The notes under the pieces were generated by a model that worked only from the letters and a program-made list of their open reading frames with translations, ran no database searches and had not been told where the DNA came from. DNA of 64,000 nt from Mixophyes australis. Taxonomy: Eukaryota > Chordata > Amphibia > Anura > Limnodynastidae. Shown here one piece after another: positions 53,300 to 64,000 of the stretch. Position 1 is the stretch's first letter. Each line of letters opens with the position of its first letter. Position numbers and translations under genes: made by a program. Location of the stretch: positions 9,918,934-9,982,933 of the forward strand of contig JAVHZZ010000008.1 in NCBI GenBank assembly GCA_036250195.1. Direction: 5' to 3'.

Positions 53300-55670
53300 C
53301 TAATGTAGATATTAAGTGAAAACTGCGTACCATTTCCGTTGTTTGCCTTCTCCTCGCCAGCTCTGCTGTCAGCTTTTTTCAGGTGTTTTTACTCTGCGTA
53401 CAATACAGTAGCTCTGGGGGCATGGCCTAAGGGATGAGCATGGCATCATTGGGGGGATATGGATATGGCATTACTGGGGGCGAGGCCAGACCTGGAAAGG
53501 ACTGAAAATATGACATCTGGGAGGGATTCTCACAAAAATATGACGGGGTTCACTGAGTGACTTTTGAATTATTTAATTATTTTCTGAGATAATCTTTTCT
53601 GACGTCTAGTGAGAGGGACCGCAGTACAATTTAGCCCACGCTTTGGTTTAATTTTGCTTCCACTCCTAAGGCATTTTTTAACCTGACAAATCGTGAATAC
53701 TAGACCGGTCCCTACCTTTTATAAGCATAGCAGTTTGCGATTGTGCTGAATATTGTTGTCTCGAGGGACAGACGGTCTCTATGAAGGAACGAAGAATTAG
53801 GACGACAGCGACCTTATAGCTATGTCCTCATTACATTACTGCAAATTTACATTTCATTATTTACAAACGGGAAATAATCTTACTACCACAGAGTCCACAA
53901 TTACATAGCAATCAGTGTAACAGAATCTGTGCGTTGTATCTGTCACCTACACAACGCACTGACGATACAACCAATACACTTTGTACATTCTCATGAATAG
54001 ACTCGGCCCGCAAGCCGGCTGCCTCCACTGTGTGTAGATGGGTGCCCTTTTTTAAAATCTAAATCACTTTAAATACAATAAAATAGTATTTTTGGTAAGC
54101 AACCACATTTTCAAAAGAATATACATTTTTGATGTATAGAAGTATGAAATATCCTTTATGGCCGAGTGGACGTTCATACTGACCATTTTGGATAACGTGC
54201 ATATTTGTTACTTTGTAAACACAATTACTGACTTCAGGCTGTAAAGAGAATATAACCCAAGTGTGAACCGATTTCACACATAAATTAAATATATATATAA
54301 TTAACTGACATTACGGTGTGTCCAATAAGATATAGGTCATAACCATTAGTGTAGCTGCAATATAATTAAACTAACTGTGGGATTTATTTGTATTTTGTAC
54401 AATGGGATGTAACTTTTATTGAATGTTTATATATCTTTTAAAGACGTGGAAAATTCACACTGTGTAATGAAAGCTACAAAACACTAATATCCATCTACGG
54501 AAAGCTGTATTGATCTGCAGAGTGCCCAATCTATCAATTAATCCTGAGGAATCAAATAAATGTGTATAATTCATATACTATAAGTGATTATGCACCTTTT
54601 TTTTTTAATTTGTGTAAAAACTGTTTGCCAGCCTTTATATTATTGACTATGTAATACAGCAGTGTATAGAAATATCTTTCTAAGAATTGGTCAATAAACA
54701 ACCAATATTGAAATACTTAAATTGTCGCCTCTGTTTTTACTGTATTTGTGACTCAGTTCTTACAATACACTACAACCTCTATGTAAATCAACAACTAAAC
54801 TGTGTTCCATTTTATCTGCATTTCTTTTCTCATCGTACACAATTGAAATTTAGTTTTGCGGCACAATATATTTGAATTAGATTAACAGGGCACCGTAAAG
54901 ACCAAAAAAATCAATCTTAACCGTAACCACCACAAACCTACAACAACCCCTTTTCCCATAGCATTAGTATGCTCGCCGGTACTCGGTTGTCTTCGGCATC
55001 TCTCCACCACAACAAGTATACCAAGATGTTGTAAAGTGTATAAAACAAGTTTTTGGGTGAATAACCCATTTCTACACTCCCTGAGCAGCCACGGTCCTTC
55101 TACGTTGTCACAGTGGCCCTCTGAGACCATGTAGAAAGATGCTATGAAATCCCGATACCAGTAGATCCGATAGTGGAAGCGTACAGAGGAGCTCCATTAG
55201 ACCCTGCCCTCACTATACAGGGTCTACTAAATAAAAATTCTTAAAAAGCCCAAAAATTTTTGCTGTGACAGGGTGGGCTTATTCTGCCACCCCATATGGA
55301 TTGGTTTTTACAGATTTGTCTTGTCCGATCATCTTACCACGAGTAACCTCCTTCTTGTGCTACCGGCATTCAACAACTGGAAGCGTCAACTACTCCCCAA
55401 CGCGGTGCCCCAAAGTATAGGCACATAATTGCCACGATTGGGCTCCTTCATTGGGGCCCGGAACCACTTCTGAGAAAGTGTGTATGGTTGCTGCGGCCCC
55501 TCTTTGCTGGTGACTGTGGCTTTGGATCCGGATTGTTGGGTAGTGGCCTTATGGGGCTGAGTTACTCACAGAACTGAGCAGGATCTTTTAAGAATGATAG
55601 TATTTATTCACTGAAAGAGTTGTTAAGCACAAACACCCACAGAAAAATTGTGGGTGTACACACAGTTTAC
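53300..55670. other. Intergenic or intronic DNA, no gene seen
   Basis: Mixed sequence without recognisable coding exons. 54900-55600 is somewhat more GC-rich and repeat-like ('gggtctactaaataaaaatt', 'accccttttcccata') but has no clear termini. Confidence 0.4.
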
Positions 55671-55675
55671 ATGGA

Positions 55676-55699
55676 GGGGGGGGGGGGGGGGGGGGGGGG
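55676..55699 (+). repeat. Run of 24 G
   Basis: Uninterrupted poly-G just after 'acatgga', and preceded by a 'cacccacag...tgtgggtg' hairpin at 55632-55657. Confidence 0.9.
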
Positions 55700-57370
55700 C
55701 AGTTAGTGCCTCACTGGCTCCACTAAGTCTGGCCGGTGCTTCAGGAAAGGGGTCTGCTTCTCTTCTACACATAATAAAAAAACTTGTAAAATATCATCAT
55801 CTTCAGCTGTAAAAAAAAAAAAAATACAAAAAAAACTAGTCCTTACTTGTGACACACACATTTCGAAGGTCACCCCAAAATTTCTCAAATCCTATCCAAA
55901 GCCATATCCCATTTTCCATCTTAAAGCAGCAATCACACATTTTTATTTCTTTAAATAGCAAGCAAAGCACCTAATTGTCTTTTTTTTTCTTCGCTGTTCT
56001 TCTACAAATCATCTCATTTTCAAAATCTCTCTGAAGGGCAGGCAAGAAAGACTGATGGTCACAGTCAATCTGGTACACAGACACAGGCTCACAGCATGTC
56101 ATGTGATGGCAGCGGGGAGAAGGAGGATGTCACAATGCAGACAGAGCTCAGAGGGACGTTTCAAAGTCACACTGCTCACTACGTCATGTGACTGTGGTTG
56201 CCACGGTAATCCAGAATTATAAAACATTAATTGCAGACGAAAGAAAAAGTAGAAAATACCAACGTTTTCCTTACAGTGACCACAGACCTCATTAGTTCAT
56301 GGGACTGCTGCTTTATGGATTAGAGTGTGCGGATACATTGTATCTATGTGTAGTGACCACAATTTGAGAGTAATAAAATAAAATGTGGACCTTTGCCTCT
56401 GGTCCTTATAATGGATTAAGACTGTAAAAAGTGCATATTTTTGGAAGTGAAGATATAGTGAAGAACTATGGAAAAGGTTTGTTATATAATGCCAATAAAA
56501 TAAAAGTTATTAAGTCTAGTCTTACACCAAGTTATATATGTCAAGAAATACAAGAGTTATTCCCTATGAAATGGGCAAATTGTCAAAATTGGCTTGGTCA
56601 TGAAGTAGGGAAACCATCAGGAATTGGGTAAAGTCATTAAAGCAATATCCCATTTCTTATAAAAAAAAAAATGCCTTATAAGAGAAAAAACCTTTAAAGG
56701 GCCTGTTGTATTACATAGACTGACCTGGGGGTTACTTTGTAAACACTGAATATCTTGCAACCAGGGAATTGTTTTAAAACATGTTGGAATATATGGGCTG
56801 AAGGCAACACAAGATCAGATTGAAGAAAATATGAGGTTGTTTAAAGAATGATATTATTGATTAGTGTTACTTCAAGGATGTAGAAAATCATCCATTTAAG
56901 TCACTGCGCAGATGAGGATCAATACATTGCATAAATCTGAAAGTGCCTCTTCTCCCGAGGGGATTTCTATCTAGTTTTAATATGAAAACTTCCTTACTTA
57001 TCTCAGTGGTTCTCAGAGCCATCCTCGGGCCTCAGCAACCGTGCATGTTTTAATGGTCTCCTAACAGGAGCCCAGGTGAATTAAATACTAGTTAGCACAA
57101 TGTGATACATTCACCTGAGAAGAGATCCACAAACCGTACATTGATGGGTGTATATGCAGATGTTATGTTTCCTTATGGGGTTGTCCACTTGCATTAATCA
57201 TAAGGCGAGGGATTCTTCATGTTTTTATGATTTGAGATGTGTTATACGCATTAGAAGACAGAACAGTGTGGTCCAGATGGTATCACAAACATAACTCATT
57301 TGAAGCTGCAATTTTGTGTGAGCACAAACAATAGTAAATTTAGTCTACGGGTCGTTTAGTAATGCAAAAG
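55700..57370. other. Intergenic or intronic DNA, no gene seen
   Basis: Contains a possible hAT-like relic starting 'cagtggttctcagagcca' at 57005. No coding exon recognised. Confidence 0.4.
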
Positions 57371-57376
57371 ATCAAT

Positions 57377-57486
57377 GGGGCATATTCAATTCCGATCCCG
57401 TTCCGCGGGATCGCGCCGGAACGGGCCGCGAACCTAATCCGCGGTACCGCGTTACCGTGGATCGGGATCGGAATTGAATATGCCCC
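57377..57486. mobile_element. CpG-rich palindromic MITE
   Basis: 110 bp. Ends 'ggggcatattcaattccgat' and exact inverse 'atcggaattgaatatgcccc'. The centre is very CpG-rich (CGCGGGATCGCGCCGG). Its termini resemble the 'ggggaaaattcaatt' end at 63395. Confidence 0.75.
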
Positions 57487-57891
57487 ATAGTGTTGCAGCA
57501 TACATGCAAATTGTTAGGACGTCAATACACCATGTATTGCAGTGTAACAGACTTTGATCCATCTGAAGGTAGTAGCCGGCCAGACAAGGGCGGATTACGC
57601 TGCTCTATTCTGAATGTGGGCATGTCGCTACAATACTGCGGATTATGTGCCCAAGTGCCAAACAAGACTGGCCCAAACGTTTGCACACGCTGCATCCAGC
57701 GTTTTATTGTTTTTAATCTTTTCAATTCAATTTACAAAAAAGTTTCCGCGCTAGGCTGTCTCACAGCAAGTACCCGCAGCTGCATTAGCATGGGATGATT
57801 GCTATACACCACAAACAAAAAGCAAAAGCAAAAAAAGACTAAAGCAGCGCTGAGAAGTGGTAATTGTGAAGTATAAAAACATCAATTAGAC

Positions 57892-58039
57892 CAGTGTTGG
57901 CTAACCTGTGACACTCCAGGTGTTTGGGAAACTACAAGTCCCAGCATGCTTTGCCAATATATAGCAGCTTATTGTTGGAAGGCTATGCTGGAACTTGTAG
58001 TTTCACAACACCTGGAGTGTCACAGGTTAGCCAACACTG
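57892..58039. mobile_element. hAT MITE with intact 8-bp target duplication
   Basis: 148 bp between perfect copies of AATTAGAC (57884-57891 and 58040-58047). The ends 'cagtgttggctaacctgtga' and inverse 'tcacaggttagccaacactg' are identical over 20 bases. Both arms continue through 'cactccaggtgttt/ttgt'. An 8-bp duplication and CAGTG ends place it in the hAT superfamily. Confidence 0.9.
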
Positions 58040-58635
58040 AATTAGACTATGGCAGAATACATAAAAAGGCAGACCAAGAACAGCTCCAATAAATAACCAT
58101 TTATTCAACCATAATGAAAGAAATAGATAAAAAATAGCCTAAATGACAATTAATAAAACATAGATATGTTAAGTAATCTTCCAACAACTTATATTCAGTA
58201 AAAATAAATTGAGACCATGATCAAATTCTTACAGTTAGCAATAGATTAAAAGTTCATTTCTAGACTCAAAACGAAGAAAGAGCAGTCCTCACAATTAGCT
58301 TTATTAGTACAGTCCCCCTGAGAATGTTCAGTACTAGGACAAGCTGAGATAAACCAAATATACGTTACGGTGATTAGCTGTAACCACTAATGGTCTCCGT
58401 GCTGGTGCTTGTTGACAGCAGCTGATCGAGACTGTCACGTAGAAAAGAGTCAGCACTCTCTCTCGCCGCAAGTAGCAACAGATTCTCCGGATGATTGCTG
58501 TCCACATGTACTTGGAGGATAAGTAATAAATTCACTAAACGTTGTGTGTGTTTCTGCATAAAACAAATAGTTCGTCCGTCAGATCTCTGTACAGAGTAAG
58601 TTTGCAGTGTCAACACTGGAAATTCCTTATTCAAA

Positions 58636-59200
58636 GGCGGGAATTGAAATGACCATAAACAATGTGGCCCGAGCACTATTACCGTTACTACGGTAATAGA
58701 TGCGTATTATTACCGTTAGTACGGTACTTGATCATCATCATTTATTTATATAGCGCCACTAATTCCACAGAGAACTCACTCAGATCAGTCCCTGCCCCCA
58801 TTGGAGCTTACAGTCTAAGTTCCCCTAACACACACACAGACAGAGAGAGATTAGGTTCAATTTGATAACAGCCAATTAACCTACCAGTATGTTGTTGTTT
58901 TTTTTGGAGTGTGGGAGGAAACCCACGCAAACACGGGGAGAACATACACACTCCTCACAGATAAGGCCATGGTCGGGAATCTAACTCATGACCCCAGTGC
59001 TGTGAGGCAGAAGTGCTAACCATTAAGCCACCGTGCTGCCTATTGATGCGTATTGTTACCGTTAGTACAGTAATTTCAACGCTGATTTTTGCTTGCAGCT
59101 CTGTGTGACGCGAGCAAAAATCCGTGTTAAAATTACCATAATAACGGTAATAGTGCGCTGGCCGTGTTGTACTCACGAACAATGCAGACAATTGGATTCC
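58636..59200. mobile_element. MITE of the 63395 family, split by a SINE
   Basis: The outer parts carry 'cactattaccgttactacgg' on the left and 'taccataataacggtaatag' plus 'tgcgctggccgtg' on the right, with an 'attggattccaccc' end near 59188. The family match is 63395-63584. The SINE at 58733-59040 interrupts it. Confidence 0.65.
58733..59040 (-). mobile_element. tRNA-derived SINE, full length with A and B boxes
   Basis: Reading the minus strand from 59040: 'ggcagcacggtggcttaatg' (A box TGGCTTAATGG), then 'gagttagattcccg' (B-box-like), body with 'gtgggtttcctcccacactcc' in part, 'gtaagctccaatgggggcag' and tail 'ggcgctatataaataaatga' plus TGAT. The flanks carry an imperfect 28-bp direct repeat ('gatgcgtattattaccgtta' / 'gatgcgtattgttaccgtta'). 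Confidence 0.85.
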
Positions 59201-61199
59201 ACCCAAATCGTCCGACGCATTTCGTTTGACTTGGTCAAACTCTGTCAAAGACAGGATCCTACATACAGCATCACTGAAATAACCCTTTGAGTGTTCATGT
59301 AGGGTGTTATCTGGCTTGAACCTTCCAGGTCACAAAATAATGTTTCCATCACTTGAGACCAATTAAATATGACTTTAATGAGGTAATTCACCTTCTTATG
59401 GATCGACAAGCAGGGACAAGTGTGATGGAACGACTGAACTAGATAGACTCTCTATTGTTTCCTGCCTGTCCATGTAACCGCAGAACTACCATGACAACAC
59501 CAAAGCAGTAACAATGGCAAAATACAGCTGTCTTGTTGCCAAGAAAACTTGAGATACTGGATACGTTTTTTTATCGAAATTGCAAGAAAGTGAATTAAAA
59601 GCAAATATGTTTATTTATTTTTCTAAACATCACCAAGAAATACTTTGTGGTTCTTGCTTTGGCATCAATCCACCTTTCCAAAACTACAAAAAGCAGGATT
59701 CTAGTCATAATAAAATTTGCACTTGAAAATAATGCTTTTTTTTTTTTTTTTACTAGTGTGCACTTGAATGAAATGTTAAAATGTTTAGGAACAATAGCCC
59801 AACAAGGGGTACCATCTTGAAAACTAGATAACATCAAATGAGGGTACCCCTGAGTTTATTGAAGCCAGGATAGGGGAAGAACTGGGCATTATAACCCGAT
59901 TTCCCCTCCAGACTTCTTAATGCTTTCTGTAGTGTGGGCTGTTATTGTCTGGTCCTCACATGTGATCACCAGACAATAACTTCTACTGGGCCACATTGTT
60001 TGAAAGAAGAGGTGACTCTCTTTCAAATGAGGGTACCACTGAATCTCCGAATTGGCATATTTCAATATGGTTCAAGTCACAAAGAGAAAGGTTTGAATCG
60101 GGTTGTATCATGTTTTATACTAATATTTTTACTTATTTTGTCACCAAAGTCAAGAATACATAAATTAACACCATTAGCTTGTTAAATAGCTCCTGATCAT
60201 TTAATTAATTAAAGCACACTAGATAGGTATAATTCAATTTCTAAAATCAGGTATTGAATGTCTCCACTTGATTTCCATTATATCACAAGTTATTCACTCA
60301 GCAAATAAACCATTAATGTGTAAGGGCAAGAGGGTAGCAGGTACCAAGGATTACATACATTACAGAGAGATTAGAATTGTTGTCATGAATTGCTGGGACT
60401 TTGATTTGGACCAGGGCACTATGCGTGTGAAGTTTACGTGTTCTAAAAACTTACTGGTGTGGCAATTGCTTCTGGATAGATTGTGCCTAGTGGTTGTGTG
60501 TATAAGGTAGGGAAATTAGATAGTAAGCTCCACTGTGGCAGAGACGATGTGTGCAAGTAAACTTTTTCTGACTGTAAATCTCTCTATAATATTTTAGCAA
60601 AATATAAATAAAGGATGATACTGACCACAGCAGAATATTTACTAATGGCCATTATAAGAAATCCATTTCTGATTATCCAATGATTGACTGAACTTGTCTT
60701 ATGTCTCCATGGAAACCCAACTGAGGTTTGTAATGGGCGCATTTCCCACCATCGTTTGTCATAAGTATAACGGAAACTATAAACGGGAAATCTGTGTCTT
60801 TAAGTACTGAAGAACGTACAGATCTGACTGACTCTAGAAGATAATTGGGTATAATTACATATGTAGTTACTTTGCCTGAGTCCTTGAACATCGCAAACAA
60901 AAATACAATTATGTCCCTGCTATTCCTGGCTGACACGAGCCGATCTTATATGTCCATTGTATTCTATACAGTCATCTGAAGGGAGAGCTCATTTTAATTG
61001 ATTTTCAACTTCCTTTTGTGACTGATAAAGGATAGAATGGCATATAATTAGTAAATATAATCACTAATAATAACTACGCACAATATGTAAGTGGTATATT
61101 ATGCCACACTTCCAGAAGTGGGAGCGTGTTAAAGATATTGCTCTATAAATGTTACCTCTATAATTACTAGGACAAGTCATTGTTTACTTGCATCCTATA

Positions 61200-61206
61200 T
61201 ACACTT

Positions 61207-61252
<46 letters not shown>
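61200..61252. repeat. TA microsatellite
   Basis: Long (TA)n directly bordering the snap-back element at 61254. Confidence 0.9.
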
Positions 61253-61253
<1 letters not shown>

Positions 61254-61255
<2 letters not shown>

Positions 61256-61430
61256 GTTCAAGACATATGAACAGACCAGCGCTTTAGGAAACATGTCAAA
61301 GCATTTAATAAGTGTAAAATACGTTACTGAATCATGCCCAACGATCTTTTTTTAGCCCTCTACACTTTATTAAATGTTTTGATAGTCTACTAAATGTGCT
61401 GATCTGTTCATTCATATGTCTTGAACATAC
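61254..61430. mobile_element. Snap-back palindromic element
   Basis: The left arm 'atgttcaagacatatgaaca' then 'catttaataagtgtaaa' is matched inversely by 'tttattaaatgttttgat' and 'tcatatgtcttgaacat'. About 177 bp, abutting a TA microsatellite, so TA targeting is possible. Confidence 0.7.
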
Positions 61431-61454
61431 ATGGATTATTTTTATCATTTATGG

Positions 61455-61590
61455 ACTGTACACAATAGAGATGCAGCACTGTACAAATAATAACTGTCAC
61501 AGTCCCTGCTCCAGTGGAGCTTACAGTCTAATTTCTCTAACACACACAGACAGACAAGGGTCAAATTGATAGTAGCCAGATAATCTACTA
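61455..61590 (-). mobile_element. SINE fragment
   Basis: 'agtccctgctccagtggagc', 'ttacagtctaatttctctaa' and 'agggtcaaattgatag' match the body of the SINE at 58733-59040. Confidence 0.7.
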
Positions 61591-61591
61591 G

Positions 61592-61592
<1 letters not shown>

Positions 61593-61660
<68 letters not shown>

Positions 61661-61663
61661 TAT
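61593..61663. repeat. TA microsatellite
   Basis: About 70 bases of alternating TA with one G interruption, adjoining the SINE fragment. Confidence 0.9.
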
Positions 61664-62029
61664 TATGTCTTAGTTCAACGTGAGTGTGTGCTGATCTGTG
61701 TAGGTACTTTCTCTTCCTTTCTTAATCTTTGTCACCTTTCTTTTTGTGTGTATTTTGTATCAGAGCGAGTGCGGAGATTGATACTGGCTGTAACACTCTC
61801 TGAGTCCTCTGCATCCCGTGTTTGCATGAAGTCATCTTCCATGTCCGACCCATTCATTACCCCCATAATAGTAAATGGTGATGTATTTATAATTACTTAG
61901 ATGGCGAGACGGTGCTGATCTCCCTTTACTCAGCCGGCTCAGTAACTGAGTAAATGGGAAACAGCTCTGCACGTGCTTCTTGCGCCAATGAACGCAATTG
62001 TAAGCAATTCATGTACGAATGCAAATGAC

Positions 62030-62700
62030 ACTTAAGACTGCTGAAGACCTGAGAGGCGATACGTCGGAGGGAAGGGGTGGATGAACGTTGGCCGTGTACA
62101 GCAAGGACGTGCCGATTCAGGTGCGACAGATTCAAGTCCTGGGTTTCTCGTAAGTACCCTGGTCTCAGCCTTATCAATTGCACCAGCTACAGGGCAGGGG
62201 TAAGTGCCGACTGATAGTGATGACTGACACAGAATATTCTTTGTTTTAAAACTACACGTATGCGTGCCACTAGCTATCATGGAACATGTGTTTTCAAGTG
62301 TGATAGACCATAAAAATGCATTGTGTACGGTACGTAATTAAAGCATTTGATTTATATATTGAACATAAAAAAAATTTTTTTTTACCAAAACATTTTTATT
62401 AATCATTTTACTGTTTAGAGCTATTCATTTATTTTATAATATACATCTTGTGTTATGCGTTCTGATGTAACCTTTATTGAACAGACTCTTATGCTCTGTT
62501 CTGTCTATATACGGTAACGTTTTCGCAGAGCGTACTTCAGATTGAAATACATCTTGTGATGTATTTAAATATGGTTGGAACTGCGCTGAACTTCTGTGCT
62601 CTTTTCTAGCTGCAAGTTGTGTGCACGGTGCGTGTGAACATGAGAAACCCAGGACTTGAATCTTCCGCTTCTGTCGTCGGCACAACAAAGTTTCCGGTGA
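62030..62700. mobile_element. Possible inverted-repeat element
   Basis: 'gattcaagtcctgggtttct' at 62129-62148 faces its inverse 'gaaacccaggacttgaatc' at 62643-62661. The left part also has 'gaggcgatacgtcggaggg'. Boundaries not found. Confidence 0.35.
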
Positions 62701-63394
62701 CCCCTTTTAAAAAGTCAAGTGGAACTGAGTTTTGAAAACACGGGGACATAAACATTGGTGAGAGGGTGTGGAGGAAGCTTTTACCTACTGCGTATTAGTC
62801 TGGCATGGAAGGTGAGGGGGCGCTATGTACATATTAGTCTAGGGCGGTCTGATCCCATAATGAGGCCGTCTGCACTTTTAACTGTCTAACCCACTGTCAG
62901 ACGCAGGTGTTTGTGTTTAACACATTTCCATAACTGAAATGCTGTTATTCAATTTGCCTTATTTATTTAATTTATTAGCAACAAATTAAAACCATGATTT
63001 AATTTGTTATGTTCCTAGCTGTGAAGTTCTGTAATTCAGAGTATGCTCTGTGCGAGTCACAGCTTCTTTATCTAGCTACTATTCTGTCCTTAAGTTTAAC
63101 ATATCGTTTTCAGGGAAACTTCTTGCTGAGTAGGTAGATTATACATTATTTGGTGCATTTTAAATAACCTACTTCCATTAACATTTCAAAACCCAAGGGA
63201 TAAGTATAAATGATAAGAATTGCATTTAAGGCTCAGAACAATGGGAATTATATTAATCAGTTGGTAATTATGGAAAAATATTGACATTTACAGGAATAAA
63301 ATTTCCAAAAACATGGCCCTGTCCATGGAAATTAGGGACAGGTTTGTTAACTGAGCTCTAAAATCTGAAATTGTCAGAAAATTCTTAAATTCTA

Positions 63395-63584
63395 GGGGAA
63401 AATTCAATTCTGCTGCGAGTAATGCAGCGCTAAATCTATTTTCGTTAATACGGTAATATTAACCCTGCTTTCTGCTCGCGGCTCCCTAAAAAAGCCGGCG
63501 TTGAAATTACCGCATTAACGATAATAACGCGCACTATTACCATAATATCGGTAAAAGTGCATCGTGGCCAATTGAATTCCCCCC
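63395..63584. mobile_element. Palindromic MITE of the TACGGTAAT type
   Basis: Ends 'ggggaaaattcaattctg' and 'ccaattgaattcccccc', with CTA on each side. Interior 'ttaatacggtaatatt' and 'attaccgcattaacgat'. The same interior occurs in 58636-59200. Confidence 0.65.
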
Positions 63585-63694
63585 CTAGACTGAAAGATTC
63601 TCTATAAATTTGAGTGAGGGGAACAGATTTGACTACCACTTTTGAGACAGCTCGAGCATGTTTGAGCTTAATGGCTACAATGTATTGTATATTA

Positions 63695-63855
63695 CATTGT
63701 ATGCAGCATTATATTTTATGTACAAAGAATTGTGTGTAACACTGTATGCAGCATTTTTATTGTATGAAACATTGTATTGTGTGTAACATTATATTGTGTG
63801 ACTGTATTGTGTGTGACATTGTATTGTGTGTAACATTGTATTGTGTGTGAGATTG
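63695..63855 (+). repeat. TGTATTGTGTGTAACAT minisatellite
   Basis: Irregular repeats of 'attgtattgtgtgtaacatt' type, unit about 12-25 bp. Confidence 0.75.
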
Positions 63856-64000
63856 CCAAATGGTTTACAATGTAGCCATTTAAATGCAAACATTCAACAT
63901 ATTATTTATTATGTATTATACTATTTTAACATTTGTTTACCATTTTTAAGAACCGTGAACGTGAGCTGCAAAACCGATGTGATCTTTTCTCAAATCAGTT

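Noticed and set aside
1..64000. CRISPR array, operon, riboswitch or prophage
   Set aside because: Direct repeats here are contiguous tandem arrays without unique spacers, and the genes are spliced vertebrate genes.
49090..64000. LEPR first coding exon
   Set aside because: Looked for a signal-peptide start and cytokine-receptor residues; nothing convincing, so not annotated.

Overview
The window is vertebrate nuclear DNA, most likely from a frog. Exons are small and separated by large introns with canonical GT-AG junctions. The interspersed repeats (CR1/L2-type LINE remnants, a tRNA-derived SINE with an ATG/GAT-rich tail, many palindromic MITEs, minisatellites) look like those of anuran genomes. 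The species cannot be named from this window. Nothing bacterial, viral or operon-like is present, and I found no undescribed gene system. The unusual content is in the repeats and candidate regulatory DNA.

Two complete protein genes lie on the + strand in the conserved order DNAJC6 - LEPROT. DNAJC6 (auxilin; clathrin uncoating in neurons) runs from 2886 to 35397 in 19 coding exons. I joined the exons by hand: they sum to 2961 nt and 986 codons plus stop, with every exon phase compatible and no frameshift. LEPROT (endospanin-1; a four-pass endosomal/Golgi membrane protein) runs from 42606 to 49089 in 4 coding exons and encodes 131 residues, the usual length of the family. In mammals LEPROT shares its promoter and first exons with LEPR. 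No LEPR coding exon was recognised in 49.1-64 kb.

Layout: 1-722 is a CR1-like LINE 3' end. 0.72-2.6 kb is upstream DNA with no gene seen. 2.6-3.1 kb holds the DNAJC6 promoter region and exon 1. Intron 1 (3.1-18.1 kb) is repeat-rich: two tandem arrays, an L2-type LINE remnant, a mariner-like snap-back MITE, an 80-bp minisatellite, a long-TIR element and a 0.5 kb polypyrimidine tract. Exons 2-19 occupy 18.1-35.4 kb, followed by an AU-rich 3'UTR. 36.7-42.2 kb is intergenic with LINE, MITE and SINE copies. At 42.2-42.6 kb there is a TATA-less, CCAAT-rich LEPROT promoter, and LEPROT intron 1 starts with a large 35-bp minisatellite. 49.6-64 kb has no recognisable coding exon and contains hAT-like and other MITEs, nested SINE copies and AT microsatellites.

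Functionally the two genes are neighbours rather than a pathway, although both act in membrane trafficking: auxilin recruits Hsc70 to clathrin coats, and LEPROT limits surface display of receptors such as the leptin and growth-hormone receptors. Those roles are established for the mammalian proteins and are inferred here from sequence similarity.
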